The notes below the pieces were generated by a model, which was given only the letters and a program-made list of their open reading frames with translations, did no database searches and was not told where the DNA came from. From Prodigiosinella confusarubida (GTDB lineage: Bacteria > Pseudomonadota > Gammaproteobacteria > Enterobacterales > Enterobacteriaceae): a stretch of DNA of 64,000 bases. The stretch lies in the NCBI RefSeq assembly GCF_002847015.1, contig NZ_CP025085.1:2232001-2296000 (forward strand). Direction: 5' to 3'. Numbering within the stretch: position 1 is the first letter of the stretch; each line of letters opens with the position of its first letter. This document shows positions 10,016-21,871 of the stretch, piece after piece. A program made the translations under genes and the position numbers.

Positions 10016-10042
10016 AAAACCCTGCTTTGACAGGGTTTTTTT
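10016..10042 (+). terminator. Intrinsic terminator after hxpA
   Basis: The hairpin CCCTG-CTTTGA-CAGGG, flanked by AAAA on the left and a run of seven T on the right, lies about 30 bases after the hxpA stop. This is a textbook rho-independent terminator. Confidence 0.9.
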
Positions 10043-10091
10043 ATGCCATGCTGAACCTATTCCATAAAAATTGTCCGCGTCAAGGTGGAGT

Positions 10092-11927
10092 ATGCTGAAT
10101 AGCGAACTTCTCTGGGTCTTATCCCTTTTGTTTATCACCATTGTGCTTTTTGCCACCAACAAGCTACGTATGGATGTGGTGGCGTTATTGGTGATTATTA
10201 CTTTTGTGCTGAGTGGCACGTTAACGTTGCAGGATGCATTAGTTGGTTTCAGCGATCCGAATGTGATTCTCATTGCTGCCTTGTTTGTCGTCGGTGAAGG
10301 ACTGGTCCGTACCGGGATAGCCTACCAGGTCGGAGATTGGCTGATGCATGTTGCCGGCCACAGTGAAATACGCATGCTGGTTTTACTGATGTTTACCGTT
10401 ACCTGCCTGGGCGCGGTAATGAGTTCCACAGGCGTCGTGGCGATTTTTATCCCCGTGGTTTTAAACGTTTCGACGCGGATGAAAATCGCACCAGCACGGT
10501 TGATGATGCCGCTGAGTTTTGCCGGTCTGATCAGCGGTATGATGACGTTGGTGGCAACACCGCCGAACATGGTCGTCAGCAGTGAACTGATGCGTAATGG
10601 TATGGAAGGATTTCGTTTTTTCAGTGTCACGCCAATTGGTGTTGTCGTGTTGCTGATGGGGATTGTTTACATGTCCGTTGCCCGGTATTGGCTGGGTAAT
10701 ACTGAAAGTGATACCCATAAAAAAATATGGAAAAGAAAAACCTTCCGGGATTTGATCCGTGATTACAAACTGACGGGCAGAGCCCGACGTTTAGCGATTA
10801 GGCCCGGTTCATCGTTTATTGGTCAGCGTCTGGATGACCTACGATTACGCCAGCGTTATGGGGCGAATGTGGTAGGAATCGAACGTTGGTGGAAATTCAG
10901 ACGAGTAATGGTCAGTGTGGCTGGCAACACGGAACTGAACCTTAATGATGTTTTACTGATTGATATGTCGGCTTCTGACATGGATTTACGGGAATTTTGT
11001 ACCTCTCAGCGCCTCGAACCGATGGTGTTGCGTGGGGAATATTTCTCTGCACAGGCGCGTGATGTCGGGATGGCCGAAGTATCACTTCTTCCTGATTCAG
11101 AACTGGTGGGTAAAACCTTGCATGAAGTGGCATTCCGCAGCCGTTATGGTTTGACCGTAGTCGGGATCCGTCGTAATGGGGAGGTCATGGAAGGCGCGCT
11201 GGCAGATGAACCCTTAAAATTGGGGGATATCCTGCTGGTGATCGGTGACTGGAAAAATATCCGTCAATTACATCAGCAAAAGTACGATTTTATCGTGCTT
11301 AATCTTCCTGCCGAAGTCGATGAAGTGGCCCCAGCGGCCAGCCAGGCACCGCACGCGTTATTCTGTCTGGCATTGATGATTGCCATGATGCTGACTGATG
11401 AAATCCCGAATGCAGTGGCAGCATTAATTGCCTGTTTATTGATGGGGCAGTTTCGTTGTATTGACATGGAAAGTGCTTACCGAGCGGTGCACTGGCCGAG
11501 CTTGATTCTTATCGTCGGCATGATGCCATTCGCGCTGGCATTACAGCAAACCGGTGGTGTGGCATTGATTGTCCAGGGATTGATGGACGTCGCGGGGGAT
11601 TCCGGGCCGCAAGTGATGCTGGCATGCCTGTTTCTTCTGTGTTCCGTGACGGGGTTGTTTATTTCCAATACCGCAACAGCCGTATTAATGGCACCGATAG
11701 CGATAGCCGCCGCTGGGCAAATGCATGTTTCTCCTTATCCCTTTGCCATGATTATTGCGATTGCGGCCTCAGCAGCTTTCATGACACCGGTATCATCGCC
11801 AGTGAATACGCTGGTATTGGCGCCTGGTGGTTATCGATTCGGGGATTTTGTGCGCATCGGCGTTCCTTTCACGCTGTTAGTGATGATTGTCAGCGTGATA
11901 ATGGTGCCCTGGATCTATCCTTTTTAG
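10092..11927 (+). CDS. yfbS: SLC13/DASS-type transporter with two TrkA-C domains (YfbS)
   Basis: A 611-aa inner membrane protein matching E. coli YfbS (610 aa). The membrane part is split into N- and C-terminal blocks of several segments, for example the conserved [14 protein letters not shown] and [13 protein letters not shown], then [19 protein letters not shown] and [18 protein letters not shown]. These repeats are typical of the sodium/sulfate-dicarboxylate (SLC13) superfamily. Between them, residues about 230-390 hold two TrkA-C regulatory domains ([40 protein letters not shown]). The transported substrate is unknown. I chose the ATG at 10092, which follows AGGTGGAG, over the upstream TTG. 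Confidence 0.93.
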   Translation: MLNSELLWVLSLLFITIVLFATNKLRMDVVALLVIITFVLSGTLTLQDALVGFSDPNVILIAALFVVGEGLVRTGIAYQVGDWLMHVAGHSEIRMLVLLMFTVTCLGAVMSSTGVVAIFIPVVLNVSTRMKIAPARLMMPLSFAGLISGMMTLVATPPNMVVSSELMRNGMEGFRFFSVTPIGVVVLLMGIVYMSVARYWLGNTESDTHKKIWKRKTFRDLIRDYKLTGRARRLAIRPGSSFIGQRLDDLRLRQRYGANVVGIERWWKFRRVMVSVAGNTELNLNDVLLIDMSASDMDLREFCTSQRLEPMVLRGEYFSAQARDVGMAEVSLLPDSELVGKTLHEVAFRSRYGLTVVGIRRNGEVMEGALADEPLKLGDILLVIGDWKNIRQLHQQKYDFIVLNLPAEVDEVAPAASQAPHALFCLALMIAMMLTDEIPNAVAALIACLLMGQFRCIDMESAYRAVHWPSLILIVGMMPFALALQQTGGVALIVQGLMDVAGDSGPQVMLACLFLLCSVTGLFISNTATAVLMAPIAIAAAGQMHVSPYPFAMIIAIAASAAFMTPVSSPVNTLVLAPGGYRFGDFVRIGVPFTLLVMIVSVIMVPWIYPF

Positions 11928-11937
11928 CTGACGTCGC

Positions 11938-12537
11938 CTAGAGCGGTGAGTCCTGACTGATTTCATCCAGCGACAAACTGAAACTGGGAATGAATATCGT
12001 CACAAAATAATCCATCTCGGGACTTTGACGCTGTTGAAGCGTCTTTTCCAGACGCGCTTTCGCCATCAGGAATTCATTATTTCCAGCAGAAAGCTCTTCC
12101 AGACATTTCAGGTAAGCGCACAACGTATCCGCCTGCTTGACGATAGCGTGCTCATCTTCACTGGTAAATTTATCATCCAGCAACATGCTGTAATCTTGCT
12201 GTAGTTCTGCGGGCAGCATTTCGATTAACTTTTGCTGGGCGATTTTCTCTATTTTTTTATATTCGTGGGCAATCTGTGCGTTGTAATACTTGATCGGCGT
12301 AGGCATGTCGCCAGTGAGAACTTCACTGGCATCATGATACATCGCCAGCAAGGCAATCCTTTCTGCATTGAGATTACCATTGAATTTACGGTTTTTGATG
12401 ACGGCCAGTGCGTGGGCGACAAACGCTACTTGCAGACTATGTTCTGAAACGTTTTCCATCCGTACATTACGCATCAAAGGCCAGCGGACAATCAGTTTCA
12501 GGCGGGATAAGTGAGCGAAAAAGTGACTCTGAACCAT
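11938..12537 (-). CDS. yfbR: HD-domain 5'-deoxynucleotidase YfbR
   Basis: YfbR hydrolyses deoxyribonucleoside 5'-monophosphates and takes part in nucleotide turnover. The protein is 199 aa from the ATG at 12537, exactly the E. coli length and start ([16 protein letters not shown]). HD-domain metal ligands are visible in [17 protein letters not shown] (H), [15 protein letters not shown] (HD) and [16 protein letters not shown] (D). It converges with yfbS with a gap of about 10 bases. Confidence 0.96.
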   Translation of the reverse strand: MVQSHFFAHLSRLKLIVRWPLMRNVRMENVSEHSLQVAFVAHALAVIKNRKFNGNLNAERIALLAMYHDASEVLTGDMPTPIKYYNAQIAHEYKKIEKIAQQKLIEMLPAELQQDYSMLLDDKFTSEDEHAIVKQADTLCAYLKCLEELSAGNNEFLMAKARLEKTLQQRQSPEMDYFVTIFIPSFSLSLDEISQDSPL

Positions 12538-12630
12538 AAACAATCTCTCAGATAACAACAGGGAGGACTTCTATTGTGAGCGTCTGATGGTGAATAAGCA
12601 AATCAGTCACTGAACGGCCGAAGTGTCATA

Positions 12631-12663
12631 AAAGCAAGCTGGGGTCAGGTCCGAGCTTGCTTT
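12631..12663 (-). terminator. Terminator downstream of alaA
   Basis: The inverted repeat AAAGCAAGCT/AGCTTGCTTT (10-bp stem, 13-base loop) starts about 38 bases past the alaA stop on the minus strand. It lies between alaA and yfbR, which share the minus strand, so yfbR probably uses its own promoter or read-through. Confidence 0.7.
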
Positions 12664-12700
12664 AAGGCATTAGATATTTTCTGGCTTATTGGCTAAAAAA

Positions 12701-13915
12701 TTACTGATGGTAGCCTTCCAGGAAGCGCCCCAGTTTATGTATCGCCATATCCAGTTCATCAATTCGTGGCAATGTGACAATGCGAACATGATCCGGTTCC
12801 GGCCAATTGAAGGCCGAGCCTTGCACCAACAACACTTTTTCTTGCAGGAGTAAATCGAGAACCAGCTTTTGATCGTCGTGGATGTTAAAGCGTTTGGCAT
12901 CAATGCGCGGGAACATGTACAAAGCGCCATCGGGTTTTACGCAAGAGACGCCAGGAATCTGGTTGATAAGTTCCCAGGCTCGGTTGCGTTGCTCATATAG
13001 TCTCCCTCCGGGATGAATAAATTCGCTGATACTTTGGTAGCCACCCAGCGCTGTCTGAATGGCATGTTGCATTGGCACATTGGCACACAAGCGCATCGAG
13101 GCCAGCATTTCCAATCCTTCAATATATCCCTGGGCGTGTTTTTTCGGGCCATTAAGCACCATCCATCCCTGGCGGAATCCTGCAACACGATAGGTTTTGG
13201 ATAAACCATTGAAGGTAACCGTCAATAAATCCGGCGCCAGTGTGGCGATCGAGTGATGTTGAGCATCATCGTAGAGGATCTTGTCGTAAATCTCGTCCGC
13301 AAAAATAATCAGATTATACTGGCGGGCGATGTCCACTATTTCCAGCAGTAGCGCTTTGCTATATACGGCTCCTGTCGGATTATTGGGATTAATAATAACT
13401 ATGCCACGGGTATGGGGGGTGATCTTGTTGCGGATATCATCCAGGTCAGGGAACCATCCTGCTGCTTCATCGCATCTATAGTGAACCGCATTGCCACTCG
13501 ATAACGAAACTGCTGCCGTCCACAGTGGATAGTCTGGTGCGGGCACCAGCATTTCATCACCCGTATTTAATAATGCTTGCATTGATTGAACAATTAACTC
13601 AGACACGCCATTGCCGATGTAGACATCTTCAACGGTCATATCACGCATATCACGAGCTTGGTAATGTTGCACAATCGCTTTGCGTGCCGAATAGAGCCCC
13701 TTTGAGTCACAGTAGCCTTGGGCTGTCGGTAAATTACGGATAACATCAACCAAAATTTCATCAGGCGCATCAAAGCCAAAGGGAGCCGGGTTTCCGATAT
13801 TGAGCTTAAGTACCTTGTTTCCTTCTTCTTCCAATCGTTTTGCTTCTTTCAGTACCGGACCACGAATGTCATAACAAACATTTTCCAGCTTTTGGGATTT
13901 TTCTATCGGGGACAT
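12701..13915 (-). CDS. alaA: Glutamate-pyruvate aminotransferase
   Basis: AlaA (YfbQ) is the main alanine-forming transaminase, moving an amino group from glutamate to pyruvate with pyridoxal phosphate. It is 404 aa from the ATG at 13915 (MSPIEKSQKLENVCYDIRGP), matching the E. coli start, with AAAAGG upstream. A longer frame to 13963 is unlikely. Class I/II aminotransferase features are IINPNNPTGAVYSK, FADEIYDKILYDD, and the PLP-lysine segment FNGLSKTYRVAGFRQGWMV. It is divergent from lrhA, as in E. coli. Confidence 0.97.
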   Translation of the reverse strand: MSPIEKSQKLENVCYDIRGPVLKEAKRLEEEGNKVLKLNIGNPAPFGFDAPDEILVDVIRNLPTAQGYCDSKGLYSARKAIVQHYQARDMRDMTVEDVYIGNGVSELIVQSMQALLNTGDEMLVPAPDYPLWTAAVSLSSGNAVHYRCDEAAGWFPDLDDIRNKITPHTRGIVIINPNNPTGAVYSKALLLEIVDIARQYNLIIFADEIYDKILYDDAQHHSIATLAPDLLTVTFNGLSKTYRVAGFRQGWMVLNGPKKHAQGYIEGLEMLASMRLCANVPMQHAIQTALGGYQSISEFIHPGGRLYEQRNRAWELINQIPGVSCVKPDGALYMFPRIDAKRFNIHDDQKLVLDLLLQEKVLLVQGSAFNWPEPDHVRIVTLPRIDELDMAIHKLGRFLEGYHQ

Positions 13916-15271
13916 ATACCAAGCCTTTTGCAGAGAACGCCTATTTTTCAGGTGGAGTAGCATAAGCGGCTTAATGTACTCCTCCTGTAGATACTTTTGA
14001 AGAATGATTCTTGGTTATGGCCGACATAGACAAAGTAATTATCTGTGTGGTTAAAAGTACCGCCATGGATACTAAATTAGGTTTTTATCACTATAAAAAG
14101 TCTTTTGTATTCATCATTAATGATAAATCTATGCATTAAAATAGAGATTTATTCGATGCTGAATTTGAGGGCTGTACCACGTTTCGGTTATGTGAATAAT
14201 CTATGCTAATCACTCAAAAACGAATATTTCAAAAGTAAAACAATGCCACTATAAGCTAGAAAAGAGACTGTAACCGGTATCAGTAAATAGAAAATTGAAC
14301 TTTTATAGTTTTTGTGCTCATTTATTTCTGTTGAAAGCAGCCATGTGGATGAAATGTTTTTTTTTAGTGAAAAGTTCATATGACTAATGCTAAACGTATA
14401 AATTTTTTATGGACCAGGTAATAGAAAAGGGTCTTTTCTCCAATAGTGAAGACAAATCAGCCGACGAATAATAGCAGCTGCTAAAATTTTATTTCCCTCG
14501 AAACTATTTCATACGGGCTAAATTTGGATGAATGCAGAGTATTGAGTGAAATTTATGGAAATGAAAAACCTATGCCTGTCTGTTAGTTTGATGATGAAAT
14601 CGGATATCGGTTCGCATTAAAAAAACTGTTTTAGAACGTCTGACTGATCTGCATTCAGTTGGTGTTTATTAATGTATTACGTTGAAATATTGGTGGAAAT
14701 ATCTGATTTTGCTGAAAAAAAAGATATTTCGTAACTGAGTGTCATTAATCTGTCCAATTGATTTTGTCAGAGATTTTATGGGCTAATATGAAATGAAGTT
14801 TCAATTCATGCAATGATTGGCTCGTGCATTAATCATGAAAAATGCCATCTCTTTCCTTTGTTTCTAAGCGATTATCGATTTCGGGATGCACAAAATATGT
14901 GTAAAAAGGTAAAAATAAGAAATGCTTGTATATTAATAAGGTAGGAAAACAGTAAACGAATGCGCAGTCAAAATCTTATATCATGACCCTTCACTTTTTT
15001 ATGACAGAAGTGTGGTCTGGCATTCTGAAGGCTTTTATTTTATGATCTAAAACAAATAAAAAAGGTTCTTTTTACAGGATTAATAGCATAATAAGATAAT
15101 CAATAAGGAGGTCGAGAGTAAAAAGACGATTATGGTAACGAAGTATAAGTATTTTTTTGCCCTGATCGTTCGTCTGCGATATTGTCTTTCATTGTGTCGG
15201 ACCTTACCGATGCAACGTATCAACACCAGGTATGTTTTGTTAAAAATTAAAATAGATAAGTGAAGAACCGT
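13916..15271. promoter_or_regulatory. Long AT-rich alaA-lrhA intergenic region
   Basis: About 1.36 kb without a credible gene separates two divergently transcribed genes. It is clearly more AT-rich than its surroundings and has many A/T runs and short inverted repeats, such as one around 14790-14815. It should hold the alaA promoter at its left end and the lrhA promoter at its right end. A long upstream region is also known for E. coli lrhA. The length would suit binding by nucleoid proteins or autoregulation, but I see no operator I can name. Confidence 0.5.
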
Positions 15272-16201
15272 ATGACAAATGCAAATCGCCCAGTACTTAA
15301 TCTGGATCTAGATCTGTTGAGAACGTTTGTCGCTGTTGCAGATTTGAATACCTTTGCGGCAGCTGCCGTTGCGGTGTGCAGAACGCAATCGGCGGTCAGT
15401 CAACAAATGCAACGACTAGAGCAACTCATTGGCAAAGAACTCTTTGCTCGCCATGGGAGAAATAAACTACTTACAGAACATGGTATCCAGTTTTTGAATT
15501 ACGCCAGAAAAATTCTGCAGTTTAACGATGAAGCCTGTGCATCTCTTATGTACAGCGATATTCAGGGCGTGCTGACTATCGGGGCCTCGGATGATACAGC
15601 GGATACTATTCTGCCTTTTATTTTGCAGCGTGTGACAACCGTGTTTCCCAAATTATCTGTTGAGGTAAGCATTAAACGCGGCACGGAAATGATGGATATG
15701 TTACAGGAAGGAAAAATTGACCTGATCATAACTACGGTCAACAATACTGATTTGCCACATGTCCTGTTAAGAACTTCACCAACTTTATGGTATTGCGCTG
15801 CTGATTATCAGTTTCAGCCAGGTGAGACGGTGTCGTTGGTGTTACTTGATGAGCCGAGCCCATTCCGTTCACTGGCATTAGAGCAACTTACGGCAGCGGG
15901 CATTCCTTGGAAAATATCCTATGTTGCCTCTACGTTATCTGCTGTCCGTGCTGCGGTAAAAGCAGGTTTGGGCATCACTGTTCGTTCGGTCGAAATGATG
16001 AGCCCGGAATTGCGAGTACTTGGTGAAGAAGAAGGATTGCCAAGATTGCCTGATACTCGCTATTACCTATGTAAAAATCCACAGCATGAAAACGAGTTGA
16101 GTACCGCGCTTTTTAATGCTATTGAGTCTGGTGCACGTTCTCATCTTCTTCCTGTCGGGATGTTACCGAATAATGATGTACGGGAACCACCTTTAGAGTA
16201 A
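15272..16201 (+). CDS. lrhA: LysR-family global regulator LrhA/HexA/PecT
   Basis: A 309-aa LysR-type transcription factor. The helix-turn-helix region at the N-terminus ([20 protein letters not shown], then [20 protein letters not shown]) is almost identical to E. coli LrhA. The C-terminal effector domain starts near [17 protein letters not shown] and ends with [20 protein letters not shown]. LrhA represses motility and fimbriae in E. coli; the orthologues HexA and PecT repress exoenzymes in soft-rot bacteria, and HexA represses secondary metabolism in Photorhabdus and Xenorhabdus. The ATG at 15272 fits the family start (MTNANRP); the in-frame GTG at 15260 would add four residues. Confidence 0.95.
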   Translation: MTNANRPVLNLDLDLLRTFVAVADLNTFAAAAVAVCRTQSAVSQQMQRLEQLIGKELFARHGRNKLLTEHGIQFLNYARKILQFNDEACASLMYSDIQGVLTIGASDDTADTILPFILQRVTTVFPKLSVEVSIKRGTEMMDMLQEGKIDLIITTVNNTDLPHVLLRTSPTLWYCAADYQFQPGETVSLVLLDEPSPFRSLALEQLTAAGIPWKISYVASTLSAVRAAVKAGLGITVRSVEMMSPELRVLGEEEGLPRLPDTRYYLCKNPQHENELSTALFNAIESGARSHLLPVGMLPNNDVREPPLE

Positions 16202-16263
16202 CGGTTGAAGGCGTGGCCTGATAGAGAAGGTCGTGTTACCCCGATATGGAAAACATCGTTAAT

Positions 16264-16301
16264 ACGGATGGTGTGGTTTACTCTGTCACCATCCGTCTTT
16301 T
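16264..16301 (+). terminator. Intrinsic terminator after lrhA
   Basis: A perfect 10-bp stem (ACGGATGGTG/CACCATCCGT) with a 13-base loop, followed by CTTTTAT, lies 63 bases after the lrhA stop. It separates lrhA from the nuo leader. Confidence 0.88.
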
Positions 16302-16813
16302 ATCTGGCGATCTCAGTTTTCCGTTTTTAATGAAACAAAGGTTCTCTTTTTTTAAATCTTTGTTACTAAAGAGTAAGTGTTAACATTAGTGTACTCATTT
16401 TGGTTTTTTTAATAACATAAAGAAGGAAAATGTGTTCTGGATCAAAAAATAACCCTATTAACCCTACGGGGGGGAACGGTATTCGCTGCGAAAATGATAT
16501 AGTGTTCATGCAAATAGACGTTTTTTGTCTTTAAAATTTGTTAACATGTGGTATCACTGACTCGATTTAGCTTAATAGCAGCACACAAAATGTTAACGAA
16601 AACCGCGTGCATGTGAAGTAATGTACTGTTAGTTTTAAAGAGGTTGAGAAAAGGTTACAAAACAAGGAATCAAACCATATTTTTATACCCACTTAACCCC
16701 ATAAGTTGTGGTTCTTGATGTGGTGAAAAATCCTCCCTTTTAATCGATGTGGCGCATTAACTGCCGACAAAAGAGCAGGTGTACAGGCCACTTTTGATGA
16801 GTAAGCAAAGAGT
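16302..16813 (+). promoter_or_regulatory. Promoter and leader region of the nuo operon
   Basis: This 512-bp gene-free stretch precedes nuoA and must carry the operon promoter. E. coli nuo also has a long upstream region controlled by ArcA, NarL, FNR and IHF. Directly visible are three copies of TGTTAAC at 16378, 16539 and 16591 and a run of seven G at about 16467-16473. The TGTTA core resembles an ArcA half-site, but the spacing between copies is not the usual direct repeat, so the assignment is open. Confidence 0.5.
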
Positions 16814-17257
16814 ATGTCAACAACTACTGAAGTTCTCGCCCACCATTGGGCTTTTGCACTATTCCTTATCGTTGCCGTAGGTCTCTGCGGTTTAATGCTG
16901 ACCGGTGGGTTCTTGCTGGGTGGCCGTGCCAGAGGAAGATCTAAAAACGTTCCTTATGAGTCCGGGATCGATTCTGTAGGTTCAGCTCGTTTGCGTCTGT
17001 CCGCCAAATTCTATCTGGTCGCCATGTTTTTCGTCATTTTTGATGTTGAAGCCTTGTACCTTTATGCCTGGGCCGTTTCTATCAGAGAAAGTGGCTGGGT
17101 GGGTTTTATCGAGGCCACTATCTTCATTTTGGTGCTGTTGGCTGGTTTGGTCTATCTGGTGCGTATCGGCGCGTTGGACTGGACACCTGTGCGTTCCAAA
17201 AGACAGGTTATTAAATCAGACATTATGATCAACACCACCAACAATCATCAGCAGTAA
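16814..17257 (+). CDS. nuoA: NADH-quinone oxidoreductase subunit A
   Basis: NuoA is a small subunit of the membrane arm of respiratory complex I, next to the quinone site. It is 147 aa with three membrane segments ([60 protein letters not shown]). The loop [16 protein letters not shown] is a family hallmark, and the acidic residues of [11 protein letters not shown] are kept. The C-terminal tail (about 15 residues, Asn-rich) is not conserved. First gene of the operon. Confidence 0.98.
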   Translation: MSTTTEVLAHHWAFALFLIVAVGLCGLMLTGGFLLGGRARGRSKNVPYESGIDSVGSARLRLSAKFYLVAMFFVIFDVEALYLYAWAVSIRESGWVGFIEATIFILVLLAGLVYLVRIGALDWTPVRSKRQVIKSDIMINTTNNHQQ

Positions 17258-17275
17258 TAGCGAGGCATTAATAAA

Positions 17276-17950
17276 ATGGACTATACGCTCACCCGCATAG
17301 ACCCGGACGGTGAGAACGACCGTTATCCCCTTCAGAAGCAGGAAAGCGCTAGCGATCCTCTTGAACAGCATGTTCACCGCAGCGTATTCATGGGTAATCT
17401 GGAGCATGCTTTACATGATATGGTGAACTGGGGGAGAGGTAATTCCCTGTGGCCTTTTAACTTTGGCCTTTCCTGCTGTTATGTCGAAATGGTTACTTCG
17501 TTTACTGCGGTACATGACGTAGCTCGTTTTGGTTCCGAAGTATTACGTGCCTCGCCACGTCAAGCCGACTTCATGGTGGTCGCCGGTACGCCGTTCTTGA
17601 AAATGGCGCCTGTTATCCAGCGCTTATATGATCAGATGCTGGAGCCAAAGTGGGTGATTTCCATGGGAGCTTGTGCTAATTCCGGCGGGATGTATGACAT
17701 TTATTCTGTTGTACAGGGTGTGGATAAATTTTTGCCGGTAGATGTTTACATTCCCGGCTGTCCGCCTCGTCCCGAAGCTTACATGCAGGCACTCCTGTTG
17801 CTTAAGGAATCGATTGGGAAAGAACGCCGCCCTCTGTCATGGGTGGTTGGCGATCAGGGTGTTTACCGTGCCAATATGCAGTCCGAACGGGAACGTAAAC
17901 GTGGAGAGCGTATTGCAGTAACCAATTTGCGCTCTCCCGATGAGATTTGA
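17276..17950 (+). CDS. nuoB: NADH-quinone oxidoreductase subunit B
   Basis: NuoB carries iron-sulfur cluster N2, the final electron donor to quinone. It is 224 aa. The tandem cysteines are in [14 protein letters not shown], with further ligands in [13 protein letters not shown] and the C-terminal [20 protein letters not shown]. It starts 18 bases after nuoA. A 101-base gap with a weak TGATAAT/ATTATCA inverted repeat separates it from nuoCD. Confidence 0.98.
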   Translation: MDYTLTRIDPDGENDRYPLQKQESASDPLEQHVHRSVFMGNLEHALHDMVNWGRGNSLWPFNFGLSCCYVEMVTSFTAVHDVARFGSEVLRASPRQADFMVVAGTPFLKMAPVIQRLYDQMLEPKWVISMGACANSGGMYDIYSVVQGVDKFLPVDVYIPGCPPRPEAYMQALLLLKESIGKERRPLSWVVGDQGVYRANMQSERERKRGERIAVTNLRSPDEI

Positions 17951-18051
17951 CCTGTGAATGATAAGCCAGTAGTGGTTGCGTAATATTATGATAATAGTGT
18001 GTAGCCATTATCAGTCACAGAAATAGCACATTTACTGTGGTGACATAACTT

Positions 18052-19851
18052 ATGACAGATTTAACGACGCAGGATCTCGCACTGCCTGCATGGCAGACTC
18101 GCGATCATCTTGACGATCCGGTGGTAGGCGAACTGTGTAACCGTTTTGGTCCAGAAGCGTTTACTTTTCAGGCGACCCGTACAGGAATACCCGTTGTTTG
18201 GGTAAAGCGTGAGCAGTTACTGGAAGTTCTCTCCTTTTTGAAAAAGCAACCAAAGCCTTATGTCATGCTATTTGACTTGCATGGCATGGATGAGCGGTTA
18301 CGTACTCACCGTGAAGGTTTGCCATCAGCGGATTTTTCCGTTTTCTACCACATCATTTCCATCGAGCGTAACCGTGACATTATGATAAAGGTTGCGCTGA
18401 GCGAAAATGATCTGTATTTGCCGACGATAACCAAACTCTTCCCTAACGCTAACTGGTATGAGCGTGAAACATGGGAAATGTTTGGTACTGTTTTTAATGG
18501 CCACCCGCATTTGACGCGCATCATGATGCCGCAGTCCTGGGAAGGACATCCATTGCGCAAGGATTATCCGGCGCGTGCGACCGAATTTGATCCTTTTGTT
18601 CTGACCAAACAAAGGGAAGATCTGGAAATGGAATCGCTCAAGTTCAAACCTGAAGACTGGGGTATGAAACGAGGTACAGAAAATGAAGATTTCATGTTTC
18701 TGAACTTAGGGCCAAACCATCCATCATCGCACGGTGCTTTTCGTATCATTCTGCAGTTGAATGGTGAGGAAATTGTAGACTGTATTCCTGATGTCGGTTA
18801 CCACCATCGTGGCGCTGAGAAAATGGGAGAACGTCAATCCTGGCACAGTTACATTCCTTATACCGATCGTGTCGAGTATCTCGGCGGTTGTGTAAACGAA
18901 ATGCCGTATGTGCTGGCGGTTGAAAAACTGGCGGGCATTGAGGTGCCGGAACGCGTCAAAACTATTCGCGTTATGCTGTCTGAGCTATTCCGTATCAATA
19001 GCCATCTGCTCTTTATCAGTACATTTATTCAGGATGTTGGTGCTATGACGCCGGTGTTCTTTGCTTTTACCGATCGTCAAAAAATTTATGATCTGGTAGA
19101 AGCCATTACCGGTTTCCGCATGCATCCTGCCTGGTTCCGTATCGGCGGCGTTGCCCATGATCTACCGCGTGGCTGGGAGCGTCTGCTACGTGAATTCCTC
19201 GACTGGATGCCGGCACGCCTTGACACCTATGTGAAAGCTGCTTTGAAAAACACCATTTTAAAAGGGCGTTCCCAAGGTGTGGCAGCTTATAACGCGAAAG
19301 AAGCGTTGGAGTGGGGTGTAACCGGTGCCGGTCTGAGGGCAACGGGTATTGGTTTTGATGTGCGTAAATGGCGTCCATATTCCGGTTATGAAAACTTTGA
19401 CTTTGAAGTGCCAGTTGGCGACGGCATTAGTGATTGTTATAGCCGTGTCATGCTGAAAGTCGAAGAGCTGCGTCAGAGTTTGCGAATTCTGGATCAGTGT
19501 CTGAAGAATATGCCAGAAGGCCCGTTCAAGGCTGATCATCCTCTGACCACTCCACCACCTAAAGAACGGACACTACAGCATATCGAAACCCTGATTAACC
19601 ATTTTTTACAGGTTTCCTGGGGGCCGATCATGCCCGCCAACGAATCATTCCAGATGATTGAGGGAACCAAGGGAATCAACAGCTATTACCTGACCAGTGA
19701 TAACAGCACCATGAGTTACCGAACTCGTATCCGTACGCCGAGCTTCGCGCATCTCCAGCAGATTCCTTCAGTCATTCGAGGGTGCCTGGTATCCGATTTG
19801 ATCGTGTACCTTGGCAGTATTGATTTTGTCATGTCAGATGTGGACCGTTAA
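18052..19851 (+). CDS. nuoC: NADH-quinone oxidoreductase fused subunit C/D
   Basis: A 599-aa fusion of the 30-kDa (NuoC) and 49-kDa (NuoD) subunits, the arrangement typical of enterobacteria. The C part covers about residues 1-190 and includes [20 protein letters not shown] and [14 protein letters not shown]. The D part starts near [20 protein letters not shown], which lines the quinone pocket, and includes [39 protein letters not shown], and the C-terminal [11 protein letters not shown]. The enzyme's quinone-binding His and Tyr region is intact. Confidence 0.98.
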   Translation: MTDLTTQDLALPAWQTRDHLDDPVVGELCNRFGPEAFTFQATRTGIPVVWVKREQLLEVLSFLKKQPKPYVMLFDLHGMDERLRTHREGLPSADFSVFYHIISIERNRDIMIKVALSENDLYLPTITKLFPNANWYERETWEMFGTVFNGHPHLTRIMMPQSWEGHPLRKDYPARATEFDPFVLTKQREDLEMESLKFKPEDWGMKRGTENEDFMFLNLGPNHPSSHGAFRIILQLNGEEIVDCIPDVGYHHRGAEKMGERQSWHSYIPYTDRVEYLGGCVNEMPYVLAVEKLAGIEVPERVKTIRVMLSELFRINSHLLFISTFIQDVGAMTPVFFAFTDRQKIYDLVEAITGFRMHPAWFRIGGVAHDLPRGWERLLREFLDWMPARLDTYVKAALKNTILKGRSQGVAAYNAKEALEWGVTGAGLRATGIGFDVRKWRPYSGYENFDFEVPVGDGISDCYSRVMLKVEELRQSLRILDQCLKNMPEGPFKADHPLTTPPPKERTLQHIETLINHFLQVSWGPIMPANESFQMIEGTKGINSYYLTSDNSTMSYRTRIRTPSFAHLQQIPSVIRGCLVSDLIVYLGSIDFVMSDVDR

Positions 19852-19853
19852 TT

Positions 19854-20405
19854 ATGCATGATCATAACAACACTCAGGATCATATTGATGCGCAGGGGCA
19901 ACCTGCTGTTGCGAATACGACGACGGGAAAGGATGTTTTTGTGTTAAGCGATGCTGAGCGCGATGCGATAGAACACGAAAAACACCATTATGAAGATGCC
20001 CGCGCCGCTTCTATTGAAGCGTTGAAAATTGTGCAGAAGCGGCGTGGATGGGTGCCTGATGGTGCTATTAATGCCATTGCGGACATCTTGGGTATCCCAG
20101 CCAGCGATGTGGAAGGCGTGGCGACGTTTTATAGCCAAATTTTCCGCCAGCCGGTTGGCCGCCACATTATCCGGTATTGCGACAGCGTAGTTTGTCACAT
20201 TACCGGCTATCAGGGGATTCAGGCCGCACTGGAGAAAAAATTGGCGATTAAACCAGGACAGACCACATTTGATGGCCGTTTTACGCTATTGCCGACGTGT
20301 TGCCTGGGTAACTGTGATAAAGGGCCGACGATGATGATCGACGAAGATACCCACAGTAAGCTAAAGCCTGAAGATATCGATTCGTTATTGGAGCAGTATC
20401 AATGA
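19854..20405 (+). CDS. nuoE: NADH-quinone oxidoreductase subunit E
   Basis: NuoE (24-kDa subunit, thioredoxin-like fold) binds the [2Fe-2S] cluster N1a in the NADH-input module. It is 183 aa. Four cysteine ligands lie in [14 protein letters not shown] and [18 protein letters not shown]. The N-terminal 30 residues are polar and longer than in E. coli (166 aa). The start is two bases after the nuoCD stop; its stop overlaps the nuoF start. Confidence 0.98.
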   Translation: MHDHNNTQDHIDAQGQPAVANTTTGKDVFVLSDAERDAIEHEKHHYEDARAASIEALKIVQKRRGWVPDGAINAIADILGIPASDVEGVATFYSQIFRQPVGRHIIRYCDSVVCHITGYQGIQAALEKKLAIKPGQTTFDGRFTLLPTCCLGNCDKGPTMMIDEDTHSKLKPEDIDSLLEQYQ

Positions 20406-21751
20406 GTAAAAACATTGTTCTGACTGCTGAGCAACACCCTCTTACCTGGCGTCTGCGCGCAGATAAACAACCAGTATGGTTAGACGAGTACCGGAGTAAG
20501 AACGGTTATTCCGGAGCCCGGAAAGCACTGGGTGGAATGGCCCAGAATGACGTTGTTTCTCTGGTCAAAGATGCAGGACTGAAAGGGCGTGGCGGTGCTG
20601 GTTTTTCCACTGGGCTGAAATGGAGTTTGATGCCGAAAGACGAAAGTATGAACATCCGCTATCTGTTGTGTAATGCAGATGAAATGGAACCGGGTACATA
20701 CAAAGACCGTCTGCTAATGGAACAACTGCCACATCTGCTGATTGAAGGCATGCTGATTGGCGCTTATGCACTCAAAGCCTACCGCGGATATATTTTCCTG
20801 CGTGGTGAATACATAGAGGCGGCGGCAAATCTGCGCCGGGCAATTGCTGAGGCAACGGAAGCCGGGCTGCTCGGTAAAAACATTATGGGTAGCGGTTTTG
20901 ATTTAGAGCTGTTTGTTCATACCGGTGCCGGGCGTTACATTTGCGGTGAAGAAACCGCATTGATTAATTCACTGGAAGGGCGCCGTGCTAACCCGCGTTC
21001 CAAACCACCATTCCCGGCATCTGCTGGGGCATGGGGTAAGCCTACTTGCGTAAATAACGTAGAAACTCTGTGTAATGTTCCAGCCATTATCGAGCACGGC
21101 GTGGAGTGGTATCAGGGGATTTCTGCTGGTAAGAGCAAGGATGCGGGTACCAAATTAATGGGCTTCTCCGGCCGGGTTAATAATCCGGGATTGTGGGAGT
21201 TACCTTTTGGTACGACGGCGCGTGAGATTCTGGAAGATTACGCCGGTGGCATGCGTGATGGATTAAAACTGAAAGCTTGGCAGCCTGGTGGTGCGGGAAC
21301 TGATTTTCTGACCGGTGATCATCTTGACTTACCGATGGATTTTGAGCACATCGGTAAAGCGGGCAGCCGTTTGGGAACAGCGTTGGCGATGGCAGTCGAT
21401 AACGAAATCAATATGGTATCACTGACGCGTAATCTGGAAGAGTTCTTTTCCCGTGAGTCCTGTGGCTGGTGTACACCATGCCGGGATGGTTTGCCCTGGA
21501 GCGTGGAAATATTGCGTGCTCTGGAACATGGCGAAGGCCAACCGGGTGATATCGAAACGCTGGAACAGTTATGCCGCTTCCTTGGCCCAGGCAACACTTT
21601 CTGCGCGCATGCGCCGGGTGCCGTTGAGCCACTGCAGAGTGCAATAAAATATTTCCGGGAAGAGTTTGAAGCGGGGATCGCTCAAAAAACCAGCAATAAT
21701 GCCAAACCCATTCGTGGAATTCAACCGAATCTGCTGAAGGCGCGTTGGTAG
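20402..21751 (+). CDS. nuoF: NADH-quinone oxidoreductase subunit F
   Basis: NuoF (51-kDa subunit) binds NADH and FMN and holds cluster N3. It is 449 aa. The FMN/NADH segment is [20 protein letters not shown], followed by [14 protein letters not shown] and [15 protein letters not shown]. The [4Fe-4S] ligands are in [12 protein letters not shown], with the fourth Cys in [11 protein letters not shown]. It overlaps nuoE by four bases. A 120-base gap, longer than in E. coli, separates it from nuoG. Confidence 0.98.
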   Translation: MSKNIVLTAEQHPLTWRLRADKQPVWLDEYRSKNGYSGARKALGGMAQNDVVSLVKDAGLKGRGGAGFSTGLKWSLMPKDESMNIRYLLCNADEMEPGTYKDRLLMEQLPHLLIEGMLIGAYALKAYRGYIFLRGEYIEAAANLRRAIAEATEAGLLGKNIMGSGFDLELFVHTGAGRYICGEETALINSLEGRRANPRSKPPFPASAGAWGKPTCVNNVETLCNVPAIIEHGVEWYQGISAGKSKDAGTKLMGFSGRVNNPGLWELPFGTTAREILEDYAGGMRDGLKLKAWQPGGAGTDFLTGDHLDLPMDFEHIGKAGSRLGTALAMAVDNEINMVSLTRNLEEFFSRESCGWCTPCRDGLPWSVEILRALEHGEGQPGDIETLEQLCRFLGPGNTFCAHAPGAVEPLQSAIKYFREEFEAGIAQKTSNNAKPIRGIQPNLLKARW

Positions 21752-21871
21752 TTGGTCGGTAGCGTGAGTGCTAAAACTCTCGTGTCGGGCGAGCTTGACT
21801 CTTATTCTGGTAGACAGAATTTTTTGATTAGTGCCTGCTATTAAGCGGGCCATTATGGAAGCATGCTGACT

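Noticed and set aside
17989-18013. Possible hairpin between nuoB and nuoCD
   Set aside because: Only a 7-bp A/T-rich stem with an 11-base loop; too weak to call as a regulatory element.
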